A stretch of 64,000 nucleotides of DNA, taken from NCBI GenBank assembly GCA_025504975.1, contig JANUWI010000011.1:186001-250000 (forward strand), written 5' to 3'. This document shows, piece by piece, positions 21,855 to 34,262 of the stretch; position 1 is the first letter of the stretch, and every line of letters begins with the position of its first letter. The translations under genes and the position numbers were made by a program. The notes under the pieces are model-generated. The model saw nothing but the letters and a program-made list of their open reading frames with translations, searched no databases and was not told the DNA's origin. Source of the stretch: Plenodomus lindquistii. Its lineage: Eukaryota > Ascomycota > Dothideomycetes > Pleosporales > Leptosphaeriaceae.

Positions 21855-24800
21855 TCACAACTCGTCATCATCCATTTCTGATGGTTTCAATAGACCACCC
21901 ACCTTCATGGCTCGTTCCCGCTCTTGCTCTTTTGCTGTCTTGGCCGCTTGCTCACGTTCCTCAGCAAAGAGTTCAGTATTGTCGCCAGAAAACTCCTTCA
22001 ACGAGATGAGGAAGTCTCGTAGGATGATCTTGAATCGGTTGAGGTCAGAGTTGGTGGCGAACAAACCATCGATGAAAGAAGCGATTTGGGCGCTATTCAT
22101 AGTTAGTATACTATATCGGTACCAGGAGAGCGAGGGGAATATACGTTTGGAGATTGGGGAAAGCAGTAGCCAGAAGATTGCCAACAAAGTTGCGCAAGAA
22201 TTCGCGATTCGAGGTGCCTGCTGGTGCCATGTCGGGGGAGGTGTATATTGGACCCTGTAACTTGTCCGAGTCGACGAGCCAAAACATCTTCGCGAGTAGC
22301 ATAGACTGCGCCTTGAATCCAGCTTTGTGGTCGCTATCAGTGACAACGAAGAACACGTCTTGCAGAATGGTCGTGAAGAACGTCTGGAAGAAGGTGTTAC
22401 AAGTTTGCTGATCTGTGTCGGCCATGTTGGAAACCAGCTCGAAGCACATAGAGAGGCCAGCACTCTCAACTTCCCGGTTATCATGCTTACTTGCCCACAT
22501 GCACGAATCGATGACAAACTTAAACGACCGCGCATCGAGTCGTAGAAGTGCCGGGAAACACCGGAGGTTGATTGTTCGTAAGAGTTTGAAAAACTCAACG
22601 CGGTGTTCAGGGTATTCAGAAAAGTCCTTGTTGATCATTTCCAGTGTGCACTCGAATACGCTATCCATGATATTGAGGATTTGGTCTTCCATCATGCTCT
22701 GTGCACATGTTAGCAAATGTTACGATGGGTGTTGGGCAAGTTCAACCATGTGTTTGCTTAGATTGGGTCTCCAACGTACATGTAGCTTGTTGATGATTGT
22801 GGTCATGACATTCAAGACTTCTGCTTCACGGGCATCCGGTACATTGTTCTTATAGTCGATTAGAACAGCCTCCAGTAGCTTCGGAACGATGTTGTTGTGG
22901 ATCATCTCGAGATCATCAGCCTTCTCAACGTAAGTGTTGATGAGCTTCAGAATCTCCTTTTTGATCGTGCGAAGACCGCGCACTTTGGGCATCTTGGTAG
23001 CGATGTTGCCTGCATCCATTAGTCTCGATGTGTTCCAAAGAAAGCCGAAGTAGACGAACCATCTCGCTGGACTGCCTCGTCAATGAGCTGTGAACTTGCA
23101 CGGTACATTGTGAGCATGTCGAAATAGATCCGTCCAATCTGTGGGTAGAAGTACGATCCGATCGAGCCACATGCGGCAACATTCGTCTTCATGATGTTTC
23201 CCACAATCTTGATGACCTCTGAGTCCTGGAGGCATGCAGGGTTCTGATTCGCCTGAGCAATAATGTTGTCCCACTGCGGTCATGTTAGGTAAAGATCTCT
23301 ACACCGGTCAAATTTGAACTTACAGCAGAATTTGGCAAAGCCATGAGATCGTTAATCAATCGCTCTTGCATCGACTTTTGTCCTTGCGCACTGATCATAT
23401 AACCGCATGCCTCATAGAATGTGTGGACTTGTTGAGGCAAGAGATCAGCGGTGATCTTCCTCAAGTTGCGCACAATCTCATCGATGAAAGGTTCCGTCTC
23501 TCCTGGTTGCAGCGCAACAAAGTGTCGCCGACACTTGTTCGCAATCTTGATGAAAGTGTCGCAAGCCATGTCCTGTACACCCTCGTGGGTCTCGTGCATG
23601 AATTCGAACAGCTTGTTCACCACAGTCTTCAGGAACTTCCAATGAGCCTTGAGGAATCGAGGATATTGCCCGACAATGTACATGATATTACTTGCGACGA
23701 CTGCCTTGTTGTCTTTGCCGCGCTTCATCTCGGTCAACCCCAGCAAGTCCTTGATCACAGTGACCAAGAAGCGCTTCTCGGTCTCTTCGTTCATGGCGCC
23801 GGAGATGGATCCGATAGCCCAGCAGAGGGTGTTGCAATTCGCCCAGGACCACTCAGTCCCATCAACTTGGCGTGCCAGCTTCTCGGACATGATCTGCTCG
23901 GTGTCGTTAACATCCAAGTGCGTCAAGAAGACGAGGCATTCTCTTGTAGATTTGTAAAGCTGAATGGTGTCGCTCTCCTTGACGAATTCGCGCACAATCT
24001 CGCCCTCGTCGTTTTCGACAATGAGCACTTCCTCAGGCCTGACCATCTTCTCGATCATTACAGTTCGCAGGTTCGACAAAATCTCGGTGTACTTGTTCTT
24101 TCGCAAAGGATAGTTTGCGAGTTCTCGTGCACCATTTCCGGGAATGCCCATGCCCAGGAGTGGATTCATGTCGGTGATGGGGAGTTGCTGCATTTCGTCG
24201 TAGAGCTCGGAGACGAGCTTTGTCCAGTACTCCAGGCAGATCTTGAATATTTCACGATCATCGATTTGACTTATACGAATGAGGTAGAAGTGACCATGTG
24301 TTAGGAAGTCCCTATTCATCAAATTCTCAATGACGTTCAGGTGCATGGTGAAGAAGTTAGTCAGGAATAGTGCAAGATTGAGTACAAACTCCTGGTCCCG
24401 ACCATTACTCGATGAGTATGTGCTCTTCAGATCTAAAGACAGGGGAATGATCTTTGAGATTGCAGTTAGTGTCTCGGTGAACATCTGGACGAGCTTATCG
24501 TCGTACGCGGGCTCGGTGTGTAGGCCTGCGATCTCGGTGAGACACTTGAGGGTGATGTTTCGGAAGTCGGGCACTTCGAGGAATCGGCTACGCAGAGTCT
24601 CGATCAGACTCTGGCCGCTGGGCGGGGTCTCGAAGATGTAACCCAAAGGGATCCAGTTGAGGAAGCGGAGCAATGTTTCCAAGGTCGCTTTGATCAAAGA
24701 CGCTTCCGTTGCAGTCCGTAGCACTTCTGAGCAGAGCTGGTAGATTGAGGTGAACTCGTCACACATACTCTGCTTGAGTTCTTTCCGCTTTGCCGAAGTC

Positions 24801-25470
24801 ATCTGCTCCTCCGAGTAATCAAAGACTTCTTCGGACAGCAATCGGAGAATGACCATGTTGTTCTCGCAGATGCCCAGACTGCTATGGCAGGACGAGATGA
24901 TCTCGTTGATGAAGGTGGGCCAGTTATGCGGCCATTCCTGCTTGAGGACAGACACGAGTGTAAGGTTCAGCTTATGGAGTAGGGTGCGATCGGTGCGGCG
25001 GCTATCATCGTTGTTGGAGAGCTGGATGATGAAGTTGACGATGAAGTTGCGGATTCCTTGACACTGGTCGCGCGGTAGGACCTTCCATCTGGTCATGATG
25101 ACATTGTCAAGCACTTGCAGTCCGAGGTCTGACCTGGGTCAGCACCATGTTTCTTCAGCCTCGGCCCATGTCTCTGCTTACACTTTGTCTGCGGATACTG
25201 CGCATCGGACAGAATCTTGTCGACCAGAAGCCAGGCATCTGGGTTCTCTTTGAACTATGTTGTTGTCAGTGGCGCTGCATGGTGGGTGGTGGTTAGTGTG
25301 CTGGCTCACCTGATTCAATGTAGCTTGGGCTTGTTTTTGCTGGTGAGAAGTTTGTGTCAGCCTGCGTGCACACTAGAGGATACGGCGACTCATTCAACAC
25401 GTACAGTCTCTCCGCGGCCCTCGTAGAAGGCGCGCACTGTGGCGTCGAGCTCTTCGATTGACAGAGACAT
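21855..25470 (-). CDS. CRM1: Exportin-1 (CRM1), nuclear export receptor
   Basis: Eight exons (25470-25405, 25340-25311, 25254-25182, 25128-23324, 23273-23060, 23009-22780, 22698-22145, 22092-21855) give 1069 residues, the usual length. The N-terminus MSLSIEELDATVRAFYEGRGET and the Ran-binding importin-beta-like part come first. The HEAT repeats contain the near-invariant blocks ASNIMYIVGQYPRFLKAHWK and FEFMHETHEGVQDMACDTF. The CRM1 C-terminal domain ends in an acidic PSEMDDDEL tail. With Ran-GTP it carries leucine-rich NES cargo, and some RNPs, out through nuclear pores. In the NES groove the residue equal to human Cys528 is Thr, about residue 522 (codon 23734-23732, context GLTEMKRG). It diverges from SEC23 across a 1.3 kb shared upstream region. 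Confidence 0.98.
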
Positions 25471-26759
25471 GGCGGGCTGCTGCGCGGCGGGAAGAGCTCC
25501 CAATCAGCCTGAAGAATCTGCGTATGTCCCCAAAAAGCTTCGTCACAAACTGTTTCCCGGGTGCTGAATGTACGGGCGCAGTGGGCGGGCGCGAAGAGGC
25601 GGCGCGCAATGGTCCGTTGGCGTGCAGAGGAGGGAGAAGACGATGGCGGGGCAGCTCGGCGGCGGGGAGACGATGCGGGCACCGCAGAGAAGGCGACGAG
25701 GGGGCGGCGAGAGGTGGGCGGGCGGCGAGAGGGCGGTAAGACTGGTGGATGGGCTCAGTTGCTTGGGTGAAGCTTCAGGCTGACGTCGTTGTTGGAGGCA
25801 CAGAGAGGCGTATCAAAGTCGACAACGCGCCGTGCCGAGACCCAGATTACGCGCTAGGCCAAGGAGGACGTATCCGACACTGCGCAAGGCCCACCCTTAC
25901 AAACACTGCACTGTGCCGCTTTGCACACGTGAGCTCCAGAGTCTACTCTACTCCGTGTACTCTACTCTTGTTATATACATGTACACGTGCGTTTGCAAGG
26001 ACGTGCAAACTTGTTTGCGCATTAGGTACTTGTACATGGTCGATTGCACATGACGCACACTCAGCAACGCTGCTGAAGCAAACACAGTCGGCTGCCGCCT
26101 TATACCCTCGTTTTGGCATCAATCCGACGTGTCCGCGGTTCCGAGGGCGTCACATTGTATGTGTGCTTGCGGCCCATATCCAGTCCAGGCCGTGGACATG
26201 GCGACATGCAAGACACGCGTACGCCAGACACGACGAGTATGTGACCTCTGCTGATTCCCCATCTATCAGTACACTCGGAACGAGTCAATCCAGATCGGGT
26301 GCCCAGCCATGGGCCTAATCTCTTGTACGCGCAGCGCGAAAACAGGCTCGTCATGGAAGACTCGAGGCTGCCGTTAAGTAGTGTTGTGTATGCTGGCGGT
26401 GATGGGGAGAAGAAGGGAGCGAGGAATCTGGGATTTTTGTATGCGACGCTCGGGGCGCCGGGTGAAGCTAGCGACCAACTGGGACTAGCGCTCGATTTGT
26501 CCAAGGTGGCCTCGATTGACCATGCACTCGGACGCACCGCAAGCTGGACAGACGCAGCAACACTGTATTCCTGCCGTAGCCCTACGCGAGGACAGTAGCG
26601 GACACGTCGCCACCATCCCCACCACGTCTCGCTGCGACTGCTGCCCTCACTGCTCCTGCGGCCGTCCACACCGCCCCGCCAAACCCAAGCTGTGGCCGCC
26701 CTCGGTCCCACCACCACCCATCCATTCCCCACGACACATCTGCCCACCGTCAATTCACC
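25471..26759. promoter_or_regulatory. Divergent promoter region CRM1 / SEC23
   Basis: 1.29 kb separates the two start codons. The CRM1-proximal part (about 25600-25740) is strikingly purine-rich with GGCGGGG and GGCGGCGAG runs on the plus strand. No gene is seen within it. Confidence 0.6.
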
Positions 26760-29338
26760 ATGGCCGACTTCGAGGCACTCAAGGACCAGTGGAGCGAGAT
26801 TGAGGACAGAGATGGCGTCCGTCTCAGCTGGAACACGTTCCCCAGCTCACGCATGGTAAGCAGCGGGCCCTCTGTTCGTCTCACGGCATGCTAACATGTC
26901 ATGCAGGAAGCTTCGCGCCTTGTTGGTATGCGCTACCTGCCAGCTCTGCGCACATCATCGCTGACCGATTGCAGTCCCCATCGGTGCTCTGTATACCCCG
27001 TTGAAGGAGAAGACGGATACCCCATTGCTTCAGTATGCGCCAGTTGCTTGCCGGCCCCCTTGCAAAGCCGTCCTCAATCCTTTCTGGTAGGCTATACGCG
27101 ACGTCTTCCGGTGTCATGTCTGCTGACAGTGCTCCAGTCAGGTTGACATGCGAGCCCGTGTGTGGATATGCCCCTTCTGTCTCCAGCGAAACAACCTGCC
27201 TCCGCACTACAAAGACATCTCAGCCGAACAGATACCCCCAGAGCTGCACCCAAACAGTACCACCATCGAATACCGGCTCCCCCAGCCTGTTCAGACCCCG
27301 CCAATCTTCATCTTCGTCGTCGACACTTGCCAGGAAGAGGACAGCCTAAAGGCGCTGAAGGATTCCATCATCATGAGCCTCAGCCTGCTCCCACAGTACG
27401 CTCTGGTCGGTCTGGTCACATATGGCACAATGGTATGCACACTTGAGCAAAGTGCCAGGCAAACTGTCTGACGATTCTAGACCCAAGTCCACGAACTCGG
27501 CTACACCGAATGCGCCAAGTCGTACGTTTTCCGCGGTAACAAGGACTACTCCACCAAGCAGGTCCAAGAGATGCTCGGCTTGGGACAGCTAGCTGCTCGT
27601 CCAAATGTCCAACAGCAGCCTGGAAGACCCCCAGTTATACCTCAAGGTGGCGCTGGTGCCCGATTCATCCTCCCAGTGTCGCAATGCGAGTTCCAATTGA
27701 CCAATGCTCTCGAGCAACTGCAGAGGGATCCTTGGCCAGTCGCCAACGATAAGCGTCCGCTAAGGTGTACAGGTGTTGCATTGAGCGTAGCTGCAGGACT
27801 CTTGGAAGTCCCTCCTTTTGTGAACACCGGAGCGCGCATCATGCTGTTCAGTGGTGGTCCAGCTACTGAAGGCCCCGGGATGGTAGTTGGACCGGAGCTT
27901 CGAGAGCCCATCCGATCACACCACGATATCGACCGCGACAACATCAAGTACTACAAGAAGGCTCTGAAGTTTTACGAGGGTCTCGCGAAGCGCGTCTCAC
28001 ACAATGGGCACATCGTTGACATTTTTGCCGGATGTTTGGACCAAGTCGGTCTACTCGAGATGAGGGGCCTTGCCAACACGACTGGAGGACACATGATTCT
28101 GACGGATAGCTTTACTTCGTCCATGTACAAGCAGTCCTTCGCACGAGTCTTCAACAAGGATGCTGATGACAATTTGCTCATGGCTTTTAACGCGAACCTC
28201 GAAGTTCTTACTACCAAGGAGCTCAAGGTCACGGGTCTTATCGGCCATGCAGTATCGCTCAACAAGAAGTCGGTGTCAGTGGGCGAGACCGAATGTGGTA
28301 TTGGCAACACATGCGCATGGAAAATGTGTGGTATCGACCCAGAGTCATCCTATGGTATCTACTTTGAAATTGCCAGTCAGGGCGGGCCGAACCAAATGCA
28401 GGCGGGACCTCAAAAGGCGATGATGCAGTTCCTCACATATTACCAGCATGCTGCTGGTCAATACCACCTACGAGTGACCACGGTCGCCCGAAACCTAAGC
28501 GGTCCTTCAGGCGATCCTGCTATCGCTCAATCATTCGACCAGGAAGCCGCAGCTGTGCTGATGTCAAGAATAGCTGTCTTCAAGGCTGAGGTTGATGATG
28601 GTCCCGACGTTCTACGATGGGTTGACCGAATGTTGATTCGACTTTGCTCTCGCTTTGCAGAGTACAGGAAGGATGACCCTTCATCGTTCAGGTATGATAC
28701 GACGTATATCCCAATTCGGCGCAGTCCCTAACTTCTGCAGACTCGAGAAGAATTTTACGCTCTACCCGCAGTTCATGTTCCATCTCCGACGATCGCAGTT
28801 TTTGCAGGTCTTCAACAACTCACCAGATGAAACCGCTTTTTACCGACACGTACTCAACCATGAGGATGTCAGCAACTCGCTTATCATGATTCAGCCTACA
28901 CTGGACAGCTACGGCTTCGACCACGAGGGCGGCCAACCGGTCTTGCTCGACTCAAGCTCCATTCAGTCTGAAACAGTCCTTCTCCTCGATACTTTTTTCC
29001 ATATCCTCATCTTCCACGGAGAGACAATGGCTGAGTGGCGGAAAGCTGGTTACCAGGAACAGGAGGGCTACGAGAACTTCCGAGAGCTCCTTGAAGCGCC
29101 TAAGGAAGACGCCAAAGATCTCATTCAGGATCGTTTCCCATTGCCGCGTTTCATTGTGTGCGACGCTGGTGGTTCCCAAGCACGTTTCCTGCTTTCAAAG
29201 CTCAATCCTTCGACTACACACACTACCGGCAGCTACGGTGGTGTGGCCCAGACTGCGCAGACCATCTTCACTGACGACGTCAGTCTGCAAACCTTCATGG
29301 ATCACTTGATGAAGCTTGCGGTCTCCGGTACGAGCTAG
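26760..29338 (+). CDS. SEC23: COPII coat protein Sec23 (Sar1 GTPase-activating subunit)
   Basis: Six exons (26760-26855, 26907-26925, 26975-27086, 27138-27432, 27481-28691, 28741-29338) give 776 residues, matching the family. The second exon is only 19 nt. The N-terminus is MADFEALKDQWSEIEDRDGV with WNTFPSSRM. The zinc finger uses Cys64, Cys68, Cys87 and Cys90 (CRPPC...ICPFC). The trunk (FIFVVDTC...LVTYGTM), beta-sandwich (YFEIASQGG, FLTYYQHAAGQYHLRVTT), helical part and gelsolin-like C-terminus (FIVCDAGGSQARFLLSKLNPS) follow in order. Sec23 pairs with Sec24 in the inner COPII coat at ER exit sites and supplies the GAP activity for Sar1. It is essential and constitutive in other fungi. Confidence 0.98.
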
Positions 29339-32300
29339 ACACGGAGCTGACAGATGGATGACAAAGGGCACGCACGGGGCAATATGCGATTACCTCGCCA
29401 TCCAGTAAGACTAGCGATGTTGAGATCCTCATGGGAGTGATGAGTTAAACTCTTTGGCGACTTCAAGACCTTCACTCGGTTTGGAGAGCACTGAGCGTTC
29501 TTAGCAATACACGATAATACGCAAGACATCTATAGTCCCTCAATTAACTTTGCGTGAAGCATTAGAGTCGGTTTGGTTCAAGTCCAGACCAGCAGTACAG
29601 AGCTATCTTTGAACTTCGATCTCCGCTGGCTGTGATACTGATCTTTAGACGTGGCGTTCGGAATGCAAGAGGCGTCATATCAGGCCACATTCATCCCGTC
29701 ACTCGGTTTTCCGTCTTCCACCTTGATGCACATCGAAGAAAAGAAACAGAAACAGTCGATTGCCAGAGCATTCAGCAGTGACGAGCTCCTCAAGACTGAA
29801 ATGTGGCTTGGACGCTTCGCACAACTGCCGTGACCAGACACATAATGTCCGTGGTCTATACTTTCAATGGTCTATAGGTAGTAAGCGTTTTCAATTGAAG
29901 AGGGCATGGCGGAACTCCATTTTGAGAATCTCCAAGGAATGTTAGGATTTACCATACTATGCAGCAACACATTTGGAGCCAGATCCATAGCCCAAGAATT
30001 CAGGAAAGGTCCTCGAAATTGAAAAAAAAAAAAAGTCCAACGAAACAACCCAAGCCACTGTCACACGTCATCCGTCAACTGAAGCCCATAAATCCCAAAC
30101 GACTTCCCCGACCCTTGATGCAAGCCACGCTGTAAAAGTCTCCTAACCCCCGAAGCCAACGCCCATCATCTAGCGGCCAGTCTCCACAACTCCAGGCAAC
30201 ACACACCTGAATGAACCTCCACCGACCGCCAACACCATACGTCTAGCCCCCCATACAGGACGCCATTCTGCAGCCGAAATGACGCGTAACATAGGCCCCA
30301 TGCGCATACTCCACAGTGAAGCACCCACCACCCAGCATCCCCACGCGCTTGTCCTTCCACCAGACATCTAGAGCGTCCGAAGGCTGAGAAAGCAGAGGCA
30401 CGTCGCTTATCCAGCTCTGCATATCAACAAGTTTCATGTATGTGACACTGCATTGCCTTGGTCACGCTAATACTACCGTTTCCTCCAGTTATGGGAGTCA
30501 AAAATCCTTGCTTTATCGCTAACAATCGTTTAGGGCTCTGCGGATGTAGGCGAGGGATGTCTGACCTGCAGATGTAGTGACCGTGTTCCCGGTCCTCGGA
30601 GTCTGGGTTTTGGGGTAGAGGAGGGGCTGGGGCGCGAGGAGGGGGTGGATGCGGAAGCGGATGTAGACTAATGCTGGTTGTAAGAAGGCTGCAGAAGTTG
30701 TGAGACGTGAGTTATGCTGTTTAGGCGAGGGGAGCTTAGGAGTATGGACTTGGTCAAGAAACCGTAGTGGTCTGCGGGATGGGTGGATTACAGATGAGAT
30801 GGTGGAGGGGTGGGGAAAGAGGTATATGGACGGGTTTCAAGTAGAGCATCGAGCTTGACATGTATCATGTACTGTGGTATGTACCTAGAGAACGAGCACA
30901 GCCTGCTCGACGCCGTCGTAAGGTAATACTGCGGTGACTTGAGACACTGCCGAGTAGGTGGGTGGTGCGGTACGAGCCGTACGTGTAGCTCCACTGCTGT
31001 GTTCAGTGGTGACAGGAACTTCGCAGTATGTAGGAGTAACGCCAACATCGGTAGTCTTGAAGTGGGGACCGTAATTGAGGATTTGAGATAGAATGACAAG
31101 CAGGTGACATGCAAGATCTTCCGAAACTCCATCTCAGGGCATGCAAAGGCATGTAGCTTACTGAACCACCCATGCATTGCGAAGATCAGTGGCTTCCCGA
31201 TCTCCGACCTGCAGCAGCGGCAATCGGACTACCAGACTCTACTGTCTGAGCATTTCCTATTCCCGGTTTGGTACAGAATAGCCTGATGTGACAAAGTTGG
31301 AATAAGCGATACATGGCATGGTACCTGAAACTTGCTCGTTTTGCATGTAGAGGAACCTCGCTTGCCCAAAATCCTGTGTCGCTAAGCTTGTCTTCACTCA
31401 AACTTGAATGACATCTGACATCTATCACAGTATCACTCCACCGCTTTAGTCTATCACTTGCCCGTCACACAACGAGCCACCCCTGCGCCTTGTGTAGCAC
31501 AAGATACCCTGCCAACAGCAGTGCTTCACTGCAAGCATAATGTCGTACAACTGCGGAGACGGCGCCAGCCATCTTTAATAGGAAGCCGCATGGGTGAGCT
31601 GATGACGATGATGTTTGCGCCCGGCAGCTTGAGGAGCATGAGACATGGCGCTTTTCTGGAAAGTAGTGAGATCTCGAGTGGTCGTGCGTTTGAGTCACGG
31701 TGGGAGTGGCACAGGAAAGGAAGGTGCGTAGTCGATCAGAGAGTAAGGTGCGTACGAGTATACACATGTGCAGCACGGTAGAGGGGCCAGAGGTTACAGA
31801 TGGGATACAGGATCATGTAATTTCTGTAGCTGCCAAGAGCACCGTGAGGTGGACCGATGGCACGTCAGTATTGGACGACCGACTACCGGATACAATAAGT
31901 CGTCCTTCAGCGGATAAAAAGAGGATAGTGAGGCATAGGTTATGGAGGGTTTCCATTGATTACTTGGATCAAGCTCAAATGCTATTTAGAAAAAACTGTG
32001 CTGCGCTTACAGGCGACTTCGAGTGTCACACACAAGCGAGCGCAACCGTCCCACATGCCACTGATCAGGTCCCATGGCCAGATCCCATGTCCCCCAAATA
32101 AAGATTATCAATATTGAAGCCCTCTGACAAGGGTCGCGTTTCCTTTTGCAAGGGTCATTCGACCCGCGACTGCGCTTGCCCCCTCGAGTCCCAGACAAGG
32201 ACGAGTAGGTATAGCCGCCGAACAGAGTGTAGCACCCTCGCCACTTCAATAGTGAGCGAAAGCAAATAGTGTAAATGAAAATGTGGCTGAGAAGCCGATG

Positions 32301-32648
32301 TTGCGCTGATCATGGGGATATGATACTCGCACTTTATAACCCTTCTTGATTTTGAACCCAAAATAAAAGCCCCAGTGAAGAGGTCGGTGACAGCAAAACC
32401 TCGCTGTGCTATAATGAGCAGGAAAGCCCCTCTCTAGGTCGTTATGCAACAAAGGAAATTCGTAATTTTGGGGAAAGTAATGTATAGTCGTGGCTCGAAT
32501 GACCGAGCCAAGCGTCGTCATACAGTCGTACATCGTAAACCATCTAATCGCGGTGAAGCGATGTAATGGTACATTGGTGCAATAATGAACATTAATCGCA
32601 CGCGAATATTGACAGAGAGGGAATGTGAAAGGCGCCGCGGCCCAGGGT
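29339..32648. other. 3.3 kb gene-free stretch after SEC23
   Basis: No gene can be supported. A 13-base poly-A run lies at 30022-30034. A minus-strand frame around 30244-30437 reads like protein for about 60 codons but is closed by stops on both sides and matches nothing I know. The right end (32246-32648) is probably the 3' untranslated region of the next gene, whose frame ends at 32649. Confidence 0.5.
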
Positions 32649-34262
32649 CTACTGACCTCGGACGCCAGCGGAAGACCGGCCCAAGAGAGTACCGGGGAAA
32701 CGCAAGTCACTAAGGAATTTGAAAAATGCGCGCTTGCGCGACGGTGTCCTAGGTAGTAGCGCTGCAGCTTGTTGCATAGGACCGACAATGTCCTCGTCGC
32801 CAAGCTTGGGGAACTTGCCCGCGCTTTTAGGGTCATTAAGTGTCGGCATCTTGCTGAGGGGTCCAGGTTCTGTGGGTGAGGTCGGCTCCAGGTCTTGGCC
32901 GATAGCTACTGCGTGCGACTTGGCCAGGTCGTGGTTCTTCTTCCACTTCGCATCGATTTCGGCCCACTTTTGCTCCGTTAAGAGGTAGTGCTTGGATGTC
33001 ACACCGTAGTGTTCCGCTGTTCGCACTTGGTGCTTCGCATAGCTGAGCCGAGCTTGCGTCCAGTCCTCCATTAGGTTTTTGACAGACCCTGCATGGCAAA
33101 CTTCGGGCACATAAGGTTCAGGGAGTATGGTAAAGTTCGCATGGCCTAATTTGGCAGCCCAAGGGTCTCCAGGGTCTGCCAGCATCATTGGCGGTATATC
33201 TGCGGAGGAAGGATAGCCGTTCCGCGTCGCTTTGAATGATGCGATGGAGGGCTTTGATGATAGTGGTGGTGTAGGGAAGGCGCACTGAGGCGGGGTACCC
33301 AAGGGGGTCGGGGCTATTGATTGAGTCGCATCTGCAACGGTGGGTGATTGCAGAGGTGAGGAAGCCGGTAACGCTTCGTTGCGGCAGTTGACCAATAGAG
33401 GAGGTAGAAGAGGGGTTGTCGCGTATCGCTCGCGCTCGACCTCTCCCACGTCAATCTCGATGGAATTGGCCTTGACGATGTCGATGGCCATGGGTGTTGG
33501 CAGATTATCATCGAGATGATCATTGCTCGCCAAAGGTGAGACTGGTGCTTGAGACGCATGGTCTTCTGTAAGATCCACTGTAGAGACATGACGGATAGAC
33601 CCAGCGAGCGAAGATGAACGAGTAGATGGTACCCGTGACGGAGTCGCGCTGCGCGCAACTCTGCTGAGCGTGGAGCTGCGATCCCGCACTTTGCGCGACA
33701 AGGATGGAAAACGCCTCTCGAGTTTGCCGGCAATGCTGTGTGCAGAAGCTTCTAGTGACCTTCGTCGCTTGGCGAGGCGCAGCTCTGAGTCGCAGGTGGT
33801 GAAATACTCATCCTGTGGGTCGTATGCCCGCGAAATGCGACAGTCTTGGGTATGTCCATAGGAGTCAAGATCGCCTGTGGTGATATGAGCATACCTGGTT
33901 TTGACACGGAATTGCAGCTACTTACATGAACAGTAGTACGGGTCCTCGCTGCCATAGTCGTACTCGCGCTCAATTGGTTCCTCTGTGAGCTTGGGCAGCT
34001 TCCCTGATGCATTTGGGGGCTCAATGGGGTCGTGGGTGGGTGGGCTCGACGACAGTGACGAGATGGAGCTGGGGAAGCGCAAGTGCCCACGCGAGTAGAC
34101 GCTTGGCGTGGGAGGCGTGGAGCACTCGGACGCCGAATAGAAGCCAGAGTCGGCGTTGGAGTAGATTGACGAGGTGGGTTCGTCTGCCATGTTGAGGGAG
34201 CTCTTGGAGGACTTGCGAGCAGCTACAAGCTTGGGCAGGACCAGCGGTTTAAGATCGTGCAT
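32649..34262 (-). CDS. Fungal protein of unknown function
   Basis: Two exons (34262-33926 and 33874-32649, a 51 bp intron with donor GTAAGT) give 520 residues. I do not recognise the family by function. The N-terminal part is Ser/Pro-rich and probably disordered. A compact Cys/acidic stretch, YDYGSEDPYYCSCDL, spans the splice and supports the join. A basic segment (ELRLAKRRRSLEASAH...KLERRFPSLSRK) follows, then a long disordered stretch and a conserved-looking C-terminal part (ANFTILPEPYVPEVC, WTQARLSYAKHQVRTAEHYG, LTEQKWAEIDAKWKKN) that should form helices. It resembles proteins annotated in ascomycetes only as hypothetical. The frame is open further upstream to an ATG at 34445, giving 581 residues. 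I prefer 34262 (MHDLKPLVLPKL) because the upstream part is Pro-rich leader-like sequence. Confidence 0.75.

Noticed and set aside
23366..24304. 312-codon plus-strand open frame
   Set aside because: It lies wholly opposite CRM1 coding exons. The CRM1 protein on the other strand is unmistakable, and the antisense product has no motif.
29560..29610. GGTTCAAGTCC resembling a tRNA T-arm
   Set aside because: The flanking sequence does not fold into an acceptor stem, D-arm and anticodon arm; no tRNA was supportable anywhere in the window.
30166..30437. Protein-like minus-strand readings (WWKDKRVGMLGGGCF...)
   Set aside because: Closed by stops after about 64 codons, with no family recognised and no splice sites that extend it convincingly.
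32246..32836. 196-codon minus-strand frame at the 3' end of the unknown gene
   Set aside because: Overlaps the real C-terminal coding frame in another phase and continues into 3' flanking sequence.
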